DNA from: Tupaia tana
Lineage: Eukaryota > Chordata > Mammalia > Scandentia > Tupaiidae
Assembly (NCBI GenBank): GCA_026018925.1
Contig: JAKSZU010000003.1
Span: 187,181,639-187,245,638, forward strand
DNA length: 64,000 nt
Direction of reading: 5' to 3'
Of the stretch, positions 20,725 to 31,120 are shown piece after piece. The notes under the pieces were generated by a model. The model did no database searches and was not told the origin of the DNA. It saw nothing but the letters and a program-made list of their open reading frames with translations. Made by a program: the position numbers and the translations under genes. The first letter of the stretch is position 1. Each line of letters opens with the position of its first letter.

Positions 20725-20839
20725 CCTGCTGTACTTTTCTAAATGGCACAATGGTACCACAACCTTTGACATTCAGCATTTCATATCACATGGTATTGAC
20801 AACAGATTTAAGAAGTTGAGAGCAAATGTGGGCTACAAA

Positions 20840-21065
20840 AAATATATATATTCTATTTACTTATTTAATTTGCCAGAGGGGAGGTGCACTTGTCAAAGAG
20901 AGAGAAGGAAATTGAGAAAGCATTTCTTTTTTCTTTTAGGATTATCTGGGTACCAATGCACATGTGCCTGGTAGTTTTTTTTAAGATGCTGGATCCAAAC
21001 TCAAAGAGCACAGTGGTCCAAGTGAGATCCAGCCACCTTCATCATCACACCACCAGCTGGCCCAC
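20840..21065 (-). mobile_element. Old tRNA SINE-like element
   Basis: TTTAATTTGCCAGAGGGGAGG, GAAATTGAGAAAGCA, GATTATCTGGGTACCAATGC, and end CACCACCAGCTGGCCC. Distinct enough from L and S to be an older relative; it resembles the copies at 31,121 and 47,948. Confidence 0.6.
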
Positions 21066-21136
21066 AAATGTGTTTTATAGTTTCCTTCCATAGAAGTTTG
21101 TAGACAGAGTTTATTTCAAACTTAAATTAGAAGGTT

Positions 21137-21307
21137 GGGACCAGCAGTTGGTGTGGAGGTTAAGGCCCTGGATCCTGCATGGCCGACAGCATGGTTTGAG
21201 TCCCGGACCCAGCGGCTTAAGACGCTAGGGCATGTATATGTGCGTACCCAAAATCCTGAGAAGAGATGAGAATGGATTGCAGCATAGCCATCCTCTGTTG
21301 GGGGATG

Positions 21308-21359
<52 letters not shown>

Positions 21360-21390
21360 GCTGAGTGTACATGTCCTATAGCAAAACTTA
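21137..21390 (+). mobile_element. L-type tRNA SINE with expanded (TC)n
   Basis: Head GGGACCAGCAGTTGGTGTGG, body CAAAATCCTGAGAAGAGATG, (TC)n at 21311-21350, end GTCCTATAGCAAAAC. Confidence 0.92.
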
Positions 21391-21624
21391 AAACAGGAAA
21401 GCAAACTGGAAAGTCTACCTGATGGCTTAATATGCTATGATAGTATGTGCATTCTCTCTTATCCCTGTTGTCATATTTCTTCCCAGTAGAGGTGATGATC
21501 TATTTAGACTGTAAGTCTAATCTTTTGTGTCCACCATATCTATTACATTTGTATAACATGCAAACAAATTTCCCATTAGTTATAGGAGGAAGAAATGTAA
21601 GTCTACAAAAATCCGATACTGGTT
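21391..21624. other. Short intergenic gap, nothing recognised
   Basis: No supported feature. Confidence 0.5.
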
Positions 21625-21634
21625 CCATCCTCTT

Positions 21635-21820
21635 CTGTTTTAAAAAAATAATTATTTTATTTAGCTTTATTTATTTTTTTATTTTAATTTTACGAGAGAT
21701 GGGGAGAGAGAGAGAGAGAAAGAGAAAATGAGAAAGCAAGCCACCAGGTCTGGGACTCAAACCATGGTCAGCCCATGTGGGAGTCCAGTGCCCTTAATTA
21801 CCACACCACCTGCTGGCCCA
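21635..21820 (-). mobile_element. S-type tRNA SINE with TSD
   Basis: TGTTTTAAAAAAATAATTAT, (GA)n, GCAAGCCACCAGGTC, end CACCTGCTGGCCCA. TSD CCATCCTCTT at 21625-21634 and 21821-21830. Confidence 0.92.
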
Positions 21821-22285
21821 CCATCCTCTTTTTAAATAGATGGAAGCAAATGGTGTCTCTATCTCTCTCGAAAAGAATAGAGGGTGAACCAATGCTTCTT
21901 CTGTGGTTGGTGGGAAAAAATAAAAAAAGAGCAGAGTGCAGGAATAAGAAAATGTATTTTGTTTTTATATTCCTTGATTGGGTTGAAATACTGAGAACTT
22001 TCTCTTGCTCGGATCTTTCTACTTTTTGCTACCTTTTTCTGTGTGTGGCTACGTGTGTGATTCTTTTACCGTGGGACTCCTTTATTTTCAGGGGAAGAAG
22101 AAACTCAGGTCAGACTTCTAGAAGCTTCCTTCTGTTAGAGAAGAGTCAAAGAGATGAAGAATACAATGTGCCCATCATTGGGATTGTTGTGGCCTGGCCA
22201 TCCCACCAGAACAAGAATAATTTGGCAAGGTTTAAAATAATTCTCTACATTCTGTTCCCTTGTGCTTTGATGTATAATTTTATTA

Positions 22286-22870
22286 CCTGTATTAGTTACC
22301 TAATGCTATGTAAGAAATCACCCCCAAATGTACTTACTTAAACTAGTATACATTTATTATGTTATGTGGCTTCTGTGGGTTAGGGATTTGGGAGTGGCTT
22401 AGCTGGGTGGTTCTAGCTCTGAGCCTAGGTTACAGGATCAGAATGTCATTCAGATATAGTAATCTGAAGGCGTGACTGGGACTAGAGTATCTGTTTCTAA
22501 GTTGACTCTCTCGTATGAATGGCAAGTTCATGCTGGCTGTTAGAGAGCCTGAACTCATCACTACATGGACTTCTCCATAGTGCTATTGAGAGTCCTTACA
22601 ACATGATAGTTGTCTTCTGCTGGAGTCAGTAATCCAAGAGAGCGTACAACAAAAGTTGCCATGTCTTTTTCTTTTTCTGAGAAAGTGGTGGTACCTGCCC
22701 TATGGCAAAGTTGCCATGTCTTTTATGACCTAATCTTGGAAGCTACATCCCATCATTTCCACAATATCCTATTGGTTACAAAACGGTCAGCCTTGTAGTG
22801 TGGGAGAGGACTACACAGGGGCATTAAATATCAGGACATGCAATCACCATGGGGCCATCTAGCTACATAT
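22286..22870 (+). repeat. Ancient eutherian interspersed repeat (family not named)
   Basis: Reads like a common old mammalian repeat: ATTAGTTACCTAATGCTATG, CATTTATTATGTTATGTGGC, GGAGTGGCTTAGCTGGGTGG, ATCCAAGAGAGCGTACAAC, TTATGACCTAATCTTGGAAG. I know the pattern as a dispersed family but cannot fix the class (LTR or DNA transposon). It is interrupted by a tiny SINE at 22670. Confidence 0.55.
22670..22706 (+). mobile_element. Severely 5'-truncated L-type SINE (about 37 bp)
   Basis: Only the 3' end is present (TGGTACCTGCCCTATGGC, then A). It is bracketed by an 18-bp TSD, AAAGTTGCCATGTCTTTT, at 22652-22669 and 22707-22724. Confidence 0.75.
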
Positions 22871-22948
22871 GCCATAAGATCAAGGGCAGTGTCATTTGAT
22901 TTGAGTGGAAATTACCCTCTGTGTCCCTCAACAGAAACCTCAAATCCT

Positions 22949-23191
22949 TTTTTTGCTGTAGGGAACATGTGGTCTCCAGACAGACAGAGAGAGACAGAGA
23001 GACAGAAAGCGAGAAATCGTCCCCCAGGGGGGATGGCCACGCCGCAATCCCTTCTCCTCCACTTTCTTCTCGGGATCTTGGGCACGCATGCACACGCACC
23101 AGTTTGAGTTTAAGTCACCGGGTCCGGGACTCGAACCGCGGTCGACTACGTGGGAGTCCAGCGACATAGCCATTATGCTAACTGCTGGTCC
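22949..23191 (-). mobile_element. L-type tRNA SINE with TSD
   Basis: Short T tail, GCTGTAGGGAACATGTGGTC, a well-kept body with CGAACCGCGGTCGACTACG, end CTAACTGCTGGTCC. TSD CAGAAACCTCAAATCCT / CAGAAACCTTAAATCCT at 22932-22948 and 23192-23208. Confidence 0.96.
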
Positions 23192-23440
23192 CAGAAACCT
23201 TAAATCCTAACTGTGACAGCTCCAAAGAGGAAATACCGTACCTCTTTGCAAAAGATCCAGGGGAATGAGCAGGGATGTGACAGAGGGAGGACAATCCACT
23301 GAGGATAGTCTAAGAAGTACTCAGGTTCACATATCAGAAAAAAAGGGAAAGTATATAATTAGAACCTACAAATAAGGAAAATGATGGAGGAGAGCCTATT
23401 TTTCCAAATTATGTGGGAACAGGAAAATGGGCTTTCTTTT

Positions 23441-23509
23441 CTTTTCTTTTTTTGTTTTAGAATTATTTTGTTTACCATTATTTATTATTATTTTCCAATT
23501 TTACTGGAG

Positions 23510-23541
<32 letters not shown>

Positions 23542-23627
23542 CAAGCTACCAGGTCTGAGACTTTAACTGCAGTTGGCCATGTGGGAGTCCAGCACCTTTA
23601 ACCACTATGCAACCTGCCAGCCCCAAA
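23441..23627 (-). mobile_element. S-type tRNA SINE with TSD
   Basis: TTTTAGAATTATTTTGTTTACC, (GA)n at 23513-23542, GCAAGCTACCAGGTCTG, end AACCTGCCAGCCCC. TSD GGGCTTTCTTTT at 23429-23440 and 23628-23639. Confidence 0.93.
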
Positions 23628-23938
23628 GGGCTTTCTTTTTAAAGCCAGAAAGTTATAGGAGCATTCAAAGCTGCTTTACAATGAATCTGTCTTCTGGGGT
23701 GATCTGGGGTAATCTGGATTAAGAATATAGACACTTTCCAAAAAGCCAGCCATGTTTTCTCCAGACTGCTCTTTGATGGTATCTCTAGGTTTGGAAACTT
23801 GCCCAGTGGTACCATATGTACAATTTCTCCAGTGCCCATGAGACTCTGTCCTATTTATGCTGGGGTCCCTGGTGGCATTATTAGGATAAAGCAATTGAAG
23901 GGATCTGGGCAACTCGCCATGCAGTTGTTTTCTTTCTT

Positions 23939-23983
23939 TTTTTTAAAATAATTTATTTAACTTTATTTATTCATTTTTAATTT

Positions 23984-24014
<31 letters not shown>

Positions 24015-24115
24015 AAGTGAGAAAGCAAGCCACCAGTTTCAGTATTCGAACCGCAACCGCAATCAGCCATGTGGGAGCATCCACTGCCTTAACCACCACG
24101 CCACCTGCTGGCCTC
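23939..24115 (-). mobile_element. S-type SINE, tail-side unit of a dimer
   Basis: TTTAAAATAATTTATTTAAC, (GA)n at 23990-24014, GCAAGCCACCAGTTTC, end CACCTGCTGGCC. It is directly followed by a second S head without an intervening tail. Confidence 0.9.
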
Positions 24116-24459
24116 CAAGTGAGAAAGCAAGTACCAGGTCAGGGTCGTGAACGTGGTCATGTGGGAGTCCACCACTCTTTTTTTTTTTTTTGAGAGGTTT
24201 TTGTTATAGGGCGCACGCGCTCTCCAGACAGAGAGACAGAAAGCGAGAAATCACCCCCCAGGGGGGATGGTCATGCCTCCTTTCTCCTCCATTCTCCTCT
24301 CAGGATTTTGGGAACTCACCCGTCTGACGTGAGTTTTAAGCCACCGGATCTGGGACGTGAACCGTGGTCGACTACGTGGGAGTCCAGTGACATAGCCATT
24401 ATGCTAACTGCTGGTTCCCGGAGTCCAGCACTCTTAACCACCACACCACCTGCCAGCCC
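24116..24459 (-). mobile_element. S-type SINE, second unit of the dimer, split by an L insertion
   Basis: The part at 24116-24179 (GTGAGAAAGCAAGTACCAGG...GGGAGTCC) resumes at 24420 (GGAGTCCAGCACTCTTAACC) and ends CACCTGCCAGCCCC. The break is the TSD of the nested L element. Having no A-tail between the units argues for a fused dimer. Confidence 0.85.
24180..24419 (-). mobile_element. L-type tRNA SINE nested inside the S dimer
   Basis: Poly-T, GAGAGGTTTTTGTTATAGGG, body, end CTAACTGCTGGTTCCC. TSD GGAGTCCACCACTCTT / GGAGTCCAGCACTCTT at 24164-24179 and 24420-24435, both copies being S-SINE sequence. Confidence 0.94.
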
Positions 24460-24479
24460 CGCAGCTATTTTCTTTTCAG

Positions 24480-25120
24480 TTGTTTTGGTTGGTAGGTTTG
24501 GTCCTGAGGCTTCCTGAGTAGGGTTGTCTCTCTAGACAGAACCAACTCTAAAGATCTGGCTCAGATTTGGTGTGGAGGCTGCATCTCCCTCTTTTATGTA
24601 ATTGTGGCTTTGTTGAGATTGGAGGTGTCAGTGGAATATGTGTGCGTACTTATGTGTATGTGTTTACGTGCTTGTCTGTGTGTTGGGTCCCTGAAACTCC
24701 AGTTAATTGTCTTCGGCCTGGACATGTTAGAGAACTCTTGCCAATTGGAGTATATTGTATTCAAGTATTTGTGTTTATGTATTTAGTGTAAATATAACTG
24801 ATTGAAATGACTGTGTTATAGGTAGGAATGCAAAATTCCAGAAGAAAATAGGGGAAATTGGAATAAAACCTCTCCCCTTCTAAAAGTTCTTGTACTTTTC
24901 TGGCCCTACGCCTCCAGGTTACATTTTGTGCTGTACGTCCGAATGTGGCTCATCTGTCCCCAGAACCAAAACAGAGGTGTTTATGCTATAGGCAACCACT
25001 CAGTGTTTCTCCAAACACAGAGGGGTGGTGAATCTCTTCACACTATGCTTTGATATGGCTGTGTTTGGTCCTGAACTAGGCAAATGAAGAGCCCTTGGTT
25101 GGTCATAAATCTTGGATTTG
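24480..25120. other. Intergenic, nothing recognised
   Basis: Includes a GTGTGCGTACTTATGTGTATG-type stretch. No supported gene. Confidence 0.5.
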
Positions 25121-25137
25121 AGTCCCACTTATTTTTC

Positions 25138-25410
25138 TTTTTTTTTAACTTTTTTTTTTTTTGAAGAGGTTTTCACTATAGGGCGCATGCGCTCGCCAGA
25201 CAGATAGAGAGAGACAGAGAGACAGAAAGCAAGAAATCACCCCCCGGGGGGGGGATGGCCACGCCGCAATCCCTTCTCCTCCATTCTCCTCTCGGGCACG
25301 CATGTACACACGCCCGGCGTGAGTTTTAAGCCACCGGGTCCGGGGATGTGAACTGCGGTCGACTACGTGGGAGTCCAGCGACATAGCCATTATGCTAACT
25401 GCTGGTCCCC
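25138..25410 (-). mobile_element. L-type tRNA SINE with TSD
   Basis: Poly-T, AAGAGGTTTTCACTATAGGG, GGGGATGTGAACTGCGGTCG, end CTAACTGCTGGTCCCC. TSD AGTCCCACTTATTTTTC / AGTCTCACTTATTTTTC at 25121-25137 and 25411-25427. Confidence 0.95.
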
Positions 25411-25439
25411 AGTCTCACTTATTTTTCCAGCTAGGCTTG

Positions 25440-25600
25440 CAAATTTGAGCAGGACTCTTAGCTTCTCTGAGCCTCAGTTTCATCATTTCTAAATAAGAGG
25501 TTATAAGACCTGTCTTGCCTATCTCCCAGGGCTGTAGGAGGACTGACTGGGATAATGAAGATTAAAGTGGGATAGGTGTGTATACTACAGCATTATTATT
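25440..25600 (+). mobile_element. MIR (ancient SINE) fragment
   Basis: CTTCTCTGAGCCTCAGTTTC, then ATTTCTAAATAAG and CTATCTCCCAGGGCTGTAGG, the familiar MIR core and downstream region. Confidence 0.7.
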
Positions 25601-26009
25601 TTTATCAGATATAAGTGAATAAGCAGATGTCAAATCATCAGGCCACCAAGAGAGCAGCTGGCCTACTGTCTATTGCTGAGCTTTGCTCATCAGATTAGAA
25701 AAAGTATGTGCCTGTGTTCTCCAAATGCCAAAATAATGACTACAAATCACACAGTGTTTAGCAGGGGGTAGAGCCAGGTTTTGTGGGGTTTGAAGCTTAT
25801 ACAATCTGATAATTCTCTCCTGGGGATTTCCCATACGAATATTTGTGTCTCTCCAAGATCTTAGAAGGAGCCCATGCAAGACACGGACACTTAAGTTTTC
25901 TTTAGCTTCATTATAATTCTGCCTTTGGCTTCTGGCTTTGATGCATGTTGGAATCTGAGCATCTTCGGAAATAGGCCAACATCCAAACAACCTTCCCCTT
26001 CACTCATTC
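25601..26009. other. Intergenic, nothing recognised
   Basis: No supported feature. Confidence 0.5.
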
Positions 26010-26025
26010 TGAATTGGCAATTTTT

Positions 26026-26123
26026 TTGTTTGTTTGTTATAGGGCGAGCGCGCTTGGGGACGCGAACCGCGGTAGACTACATGGGAGTCCAGCGACATAG
26101 CCATTACGCTAACTGCTGGTCCC
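26026..26123 (-). mobile_element. L-type SINE, 98-bp internally deleted copy with TSD
   Basis: GTTATAGGGCGAGCGCGCTT jumps straight to GGGGACGCGAACCGCGGTAG, so the whole central body is missing, yet both ends are present. TSD TGAATTGGCAATTTTT / TGAATTGGTGATTTTT at 26010-26025 and 26124-26139. It was therefore probably inserted in this short form or deleted cleanly afterwards. Confidence 0.9.
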
Positions 26124-26309
26124 TGAATTGGTGATTTTTAGAAGGGTAAAAACCTTACCAGATTTTCATGCTAAATCTCACCGTGATAGCCTTAGAACAT
26201 TCCCTCTCTGATTGTTCTTCAACTCATTCAGGTTCAGCTCTTCCTCTGATGATGGTGTGAGCTCAGATGGTCAACCCCAGAGATCCTTGTAAGGCCAAAT
26301 CAAAGCCTT

Positions 26310-26430
26310 CATTTCATAAGTGGAGAAAATGTGGCCCAGGAATGAACGATGACTCTCCTGAGGTCACACATCCTGCTAATTGGAGACCTTTGAGAGGAAA
26401 CTAGAGCTCTTGAGTTTTATTTAGAATTTC
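26310..26430 (-). mobile_element. MIR-like fragment
   Basis: GTGGAGAAAATGTGGCCCAGG and CCTGAGGTCACACATCCTGC resemble the MIR core in reverse. Confidence 0.5.
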
Positions 26431-26461
26431 TTTTTACGAGATCCCTTTGAATACTAGTCTT

Positions 26462-26840
26462 TTTTTTTAAAGAATTATTTTATTGGGACCAGCAGGCGGT
26501 GTGGTGATTAAGGTGCTGGACCCTCCCACATGGCCGACTACAGTTCAAATCCTGGGTCTGGTGGCTTGCTTTCTCACTTTCTCTCTCTCTCTGTCTCTGT
26601 CTCTCTCTGGTCAAGTTAAAATACATGAATGAATAAAGAGTTGAATAAATAATTCTTTAACAAAAAAGAATTATTTATTTAACTTTATTTATTTATTTAA
26701 ATTTGATCAGAGAGGGACAGAGTGAGAGAGAGAGGGAGAGAGAGAGGAAAGTAAGGAAACAAGCTGCCAGGTCAGGGACTCAAACTGGGGTTGGCCATGT
26801 GGGAGTTCAGTGTCCTTAACCACCATGCCACTGCTGGCCC
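26462..26840 (-). mobile_element. S-type tRNA SINE, tail split by another S
   Basis: The tail side at 26462-26484 (TTTTTTTAAAGAATTATTTT) resumes at 26665 and continues to CACTGCTGGCCC. The GA-rich block is expanded (26714-26748). Confidence 0.88.
26485..26664 (+). mobile_element. S-type tRNA SINE nested in an opposite S tail
   Basis: Head GGGACCAGCAGGCGGTGTGG, GTTCAAATCC, CTCTGGTCAAGTTAAAATAC. It is flanked by AAAGAATTATTT-type repeats from the host tail, so the pair forms an inverted S/S arrangement. Confidence 0.9.
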
Positions 26841-26855
26841 AGAATTAGTCTTTTT

Positions 26856-27125
26856 TTTTTTTTTCCTGGAGAGGTTTTTGCTATAGGGCATGGGCACTCG
26901 CCAGAAAGACAGAGACAGAGAGACAGAAAGTGAGAAATCACCTCACCCCCCTCCCCCCCCAGGGGGGATGGCCATGCCACAATCCCTTCTCCTCCATTCT
27001 CCTCTTGGGATTTTGGGCACACACGCGTGCCCTGCCATGAGTTTAAGTAACCAGGTCCAAGACTCGAACCATGGTCGAGTACATGGGAGTCCAGTGACAT
27101 AGCCATTATGCTAACTGCTGGTCCC
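26856..27125 (-). mobile_element. L-type tRNA SINE with TSD
   Basis: TTTTTTCCTGGAGAGGTTTTTG, expanded CCCC region (26943-26960), end CTAACTGCTGGTCCCC. TSD AGAATTAGTCTTTTT at 26841-26855 matches TGAATTAGGCTTTTT at 27126-27140. Confidence 0.92.
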
Positions 27126-27140
27126 CTGAATTAGGCTTTT

Positions 27141-28206
27141 TAAAGTTATTCCTGACTGTCACTTAATTGTCCATCAGGAGTATGCTGTCTGTGAACTTGT
27201 TTGGTAGCCATTGATATTTCCACCTGGGGAGAACCTCAGTTTGTTTACCATCAGCAGATCAGGTTAGCCTTAGACTTGGCCTGGCATGGACATTTCAGGG
27301 TTAAGGGAATTACATCCTCTTCCTAACTCTCTGCAGAGATCTAGCAATGCTGACAAGTGGCCAGCCTTAAATAGCACCTCACCTTCAACCTAGCCATAGG
27401 CTTTGCATTCTACACACAACCAGGAGGTACCCAGGTCCTGGTGCCTATCTCCTGGTGTTGACACTGTCCCACAGTTCTTGTTTGTGCTCTCCACCTTCTC
27501 CCTAGAAACTGACCCTTCAGTCTGACCTTGCCATAGAATTTAACAGAGCACAGATTCAGCCAAGACAGAAATCCCAAAGTCCCACTCAGTATCCTTACAC
27601 TGAGGGTTCCAACAAATATGGAGTGAATATGCGTCTGTGTGTTTACAAAGCCTGTTGTCCCTTTAGCAGGCTCATCTCTAACCCAGTTTATCCTGATGGC
27701 CCTAGGCTGTAGAAAAAGCAGAAGCCTCAAACCACACCTGTTGTTCCCTGGGTCCTGGTCTGAAAAGCAGACATTAATGAATGGCTTCAATTGCACCAAT
27801 GGTTAAAATAGCAAATATATATCTATATCAATGGGTAAATGCTGCAGTCCCATGTCCTTTGAGTGCCCTCTACCAACCCTCAGGACCTTCCCATGATCCA
27901 GAAAATAAAGTATGTCTCTTGGCCTAGTAGGAGGTCTTTAGGATCCTACCCAGTTCTAAGGCCTAGGTCTGTCATCCCTGGTAAGGGTCTGGACATACTG
28001 GTAATTAAATAATCCTTTTTTTTCCCATTTACATTTTTCCACAAACATTTACTTTACATATCAAAAAAAATTTTGCTCATACTCCATAGTTCTTGATAGT
28101 TAATAAACAACTTTCAAAATTTCAAAATACTGAATTTTAAAGGTAATGTTCAAAATATTTCTTATAATTTTGTATAATTTTGTGACTCTATAAGGACAAA
28201 AACAAT
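27141..28206. other. About 1 kb intergenic, nothing recognised
   Basis: A 129-codon open frame on the minus strand (27410-27799) matches nothing I know and has no supporting context. No repeat was named. Confidence 0.45.
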
Positions 28207-28222
28207 ATGGTTTTTAATATTT

Positions 28223-28411
28223 AAAAAATTATTATTTATTTTACTTTTTATTTATTCATTCATTTATTTTTTAATTTGACCAGAGAGAGACAGAGGGTAA
28301 AAGTGAGAGAGAGAGGAAGTGAGAAAGCAAGCCACCAGATTCAGGACTTGAACCCCGGTCGACCATGTGGGAATGTCCAGTGCTTTAACCACCACACCAC
28401 CCACTGGTCCC
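28223..28411 (-). mobile_element. S-type tRNA SINE with TSD
   Basis: AAAAAATTATTATTTATTTT, TTTGACCAGAGAGAGACAG, end CACCCACTGGTCCC. TSD ATGGTTTTTAATATTT / ATGGTTTTAAGTATTT at about 28207-28222 and 28412-28427. Confidence 0.93.
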
Positions 28412-28427
28412 ATGGTTTTAAGTATTT

Positions 28428-29244
28428 TTGAGAAAATGTTTACATGTCAGCTACTGGAATTGTCGAAAAGCAAATGCCCAGCACACTAGTCACACATAAA
28501 CCTTCTCAATTCAGCCCTGCCTACCAAGTATTCTGTTACATACCATCTGCTAGCAAAGATCAGTCTCTTTTTCTTCCTTCAAAGTCTTTCTCAAGATAAT
28601 CCTCTGGTGTGGTTGCTCTTTTGCAATCTCTACTGATTACAATGCTGGGCTGGAAAAGTCCAGGTTATTTAATGTTATAAATTCTTTCATATATCTTCTC
28701 TAATCCTCTCTGCCAGGCAGAACTATTTATGGTGCCAGGGCCATCTTTCTAAGAGCTTCTGTTGGCTTACTTGAGATCAACCTTAGTTCCATAGTTTTCT
28801 GATTAATCTTCAGATATGACATTCCAGTCAAAGCCCTGTCCAATAATGAGTATTTCCAATTTCTGATTCAATGCAACAAACATTATTGAACTTATGCAAA
28901 TAATCCTTCTGCCACAAAATAAGAATACTCCCAAATATTTCCAATTCAAAAGGGGTCAGGAAGGAAGAAAAGTTTGTTTCCATTTAAAGAAACAAACAAG
29001 AAAAATATTTTAACAAATTGCTGAACCTATCAACAACTCAAAAGAAAGTAAAATGTTTAAATTGAGAAAACAGAGCATAATTTAAAAAAAAAAGATGTCA
29101 GTAATGTCTTTTACTCAAAAGTCATAAAATTCTATTTTGCCAGTTTGATCTTATGTTCAAACTCTCTTCTGTTGAATATGCAGTATTACTGTGGTCCATT
29201 CTTTCCATTTAAATCCTGGAAGTTAACATCTGTTATTACTGATC
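28428..29244. other. Intergenic, nothing recognised
   Basis: About 0.8 kb, AT-rich, no supported feature. Confidence 0.45.
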
Positions 29245-29320
29245 TTCCTTCCTTCCTTCCTTCCTTCCTTCCTTCCTTCCTTCCTTCCTTCCTTCCTTCC
29301 TTCCTTCCTTCCTTCTTTCT

Positions 29321-29356
<36 letters not shown>

Positions 29357-29357
29357 T
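29245..29357. repeat. (TTCC)n / (TTTC)n tract at the LINE 3' end
   Basis: About 17 TTCC units (29245-29314), then TTTC units (29315-29357). It directly abuts the end of the ORF1 relic, so on the minus strand it occupies the place of the element's A-rich tail. Confidence 0.95.
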
Positions 29358-29998
29358 TAATTGATATTTCTTGTCCCTAGCATTAAACTGGTCATTTTCT
29401 TGGTTGCCTTTTGCTCTCTTATTTCTGTATGTGTCTTTAGTTTCCTGGTAGAGCTCTTCTTTCAGAACTTCTTGAAGAGTGGGTCTGCTGTTGGCAAATT
29501 CTTTCAGGTCTTGTTTATCTGAGAATGTTTTAATCTTTTCTTTCCATATGAAAGATAATCTTGCTGGGTAAAATATTCTTGATTGAAACTGTTTTTCACT
29601 TAACACTTCGAATACATTTTCCCATTCTTTCCTTGCTCACATTGTTTCTAATGAGAGGTCTGAGGTTAGCCTGATTGGGTAAACTTTATAAGTAACCTGA
29701 CATTTCTCTCTTGCCAGTTTTAGTATCTTGTCTTTGTCTGTAGATTTGGCCAGTCTGGCTATGATGTGCCTTGGAGAAGATCTTCTTGGGTTGATTCTAT
29801 TAGGGGACCTTTGTATTTCTTGGGTCTAGATATTTGAATGCCTCTCTAGATTTGGAAAGTTTTCTTCCAAGATTTCATGGAATAGATTATCAATGCCCTT
29901 ATTAGTTTCCTCACCTTTTGGGATACCAATTATCCAGATGTTTGGGCGCTTAATGCTGTCTAGTATTTCTCTTATAGTATTCTCATTTTTTTGGGTTA

Positions 29999-30029
<31 letters not shown>

Positions 30030-31085
30030 GGTTGTTTTTTTCTAGATCAGAGGTTTTGCCTTCAACATCCAAGATTCGATTTTCTGCATGGACTAATCTG
30101 CTTTTAATACTTTCGAGGGAGGTTTTGATTTCCTGAATGGCAGCCTTCATCTCTAATAGCTCTAATTGATTCTTTTTTATGGTGTGTATTTCCTCTTTCA
30201 GGTCATGGAAGAACTTCAACACCTCCTGGAACTTGTTGTCTCTTTTCTCCTGCATCTTCTGGAGTTCATTATCTCTCAGTTCTTGCATCTCTAATTTTGT
30301 CACTATGAATATTCTGAATTCTTTATCAGATATTTCCATGAGTTCTACTATACTGTCTGTTGATGATGAGGGATTTTTCTTTTCCCTTAGGGGAGAGATA
30401 TTTTCTTGATTTCTCATGTTTCTTGTGCCTCTGCGGTTGTTTCTGGTCATTCTGTGACAAAATCTGTCATCCACTTGTCTGAATATTTTGTGAGTCTAGA
30501 AGATGAAGTATCAGTAATTAGATATTCTGTATATCAGACTCACTTGGGCTGACCTTGAGCTCCCTCTTCTGTTCCTAATGGGGTTCCTCACAGTCTGGTT
30601 TTTGACATGAGGTCCAATATTCTACTCCAATTCTCCTTGTGGCAGTGCAAGCCTGCTGTGACCTGGCCCCAAGGACAGAGGTCTCGACAGTCTTACCAGG
30701 AGAAAATATTGCAGTTAGCCTGTGTTGTCTGAGGCCCTGATGCCTCTGACAAACATTCTAGAGCTGCCTTCTGCGTGATCTCAAGTCTCTAAGTCACACT
30801 GCAATTCCTGCCTGAGCCTGGCTGCACCTTCTGGCTGCACCGTCTGGCATTCTCTGTGGGTTCTGCTTCTATACACTTCTATACACTTGATAGGTAGTTC
30901 TGGTTCAGATTCCAGGCCTTCTCAGCCTGCTTTTTGTTTCACTGCAATTAACTGGGCTGTGTCTGATGGTGTGTCCAGATATTGAGGGGCACGGAGAAGC
31001 AAAGCTCACCCACCACCACCTTTGACATGGCCTAGATGGCTAAGGGGCGGTTGCAGCCCCTTTCTAACTCTACCACCTCTGCACC
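29358..31085 (-). mobile_element. LINE-1-related element with ORF1 but no ORF2 (HAL1-like)
   Basis: On the minus strand the order is a GC-richer 5' region (about 31,085-30,480), a complete but broken ORF1 (30,474-about 29,370), then the (GGAA)n/(GAAA)n tract. No reverse transcriptase (ORF2) sequence follows. A half-LINE-1 (HAL1) has this layout. The alternative is a full LINE-1 whose 3' part was lost at the microsatellite. The 5' limit is approximate. Confidence 0.8.
29370..30474 (-). pseudogene. LINE-1 ORF1p relic, frameshift and two stops
   Basis: ORF1p is the RNA-binding, trimeric LINE-1 chaperone. Translation begins MDDRFCHRMTRNNRRG. The first about 150 codons give a charged coiled coil (for example KEFRIFIVTKLEMQELRDNE and LKEEIHTIKKNQLELLEMKA) ending LVHAENRILDVEGKTSDLEK. 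An expanded A-tract (30,006-30,031) then breaks the frame. The RRM-like middle resumes in another frame (RPNIWIIGIPKGEETNKGID) and is hit by TAG near 29,826 and TGA near 29,637. The C-terminal domain is clear (ARLSFIWKEKIKTFSD, KEFANSRPTLQEVLKEELYQ). Total length of about 365 codons is close to other mammalian ORF1 proteins. Confidence 0.9.
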
Positions 31086-31120
31086 TGAACAGAAGTAGCC
31101 AACTAGTACCCTGTCTGTAT

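Noticed and set aside
20450-20770. Recurring arginine- and glutamate-rich peptides with the same ending (ITLTAGP) at many places
   Set aside because: They are translations of L-type SINEs on either strand, not a protein family.
27410-27799. 129-codon minus-strand open frame
   Set aside because: No recognised domain, no splice or promoter context, ordinary length by chance.
29145-29360. Open frame of repeated SFLP units
   Set aside because: It is the translation of the (TTCC)n microsatellite.
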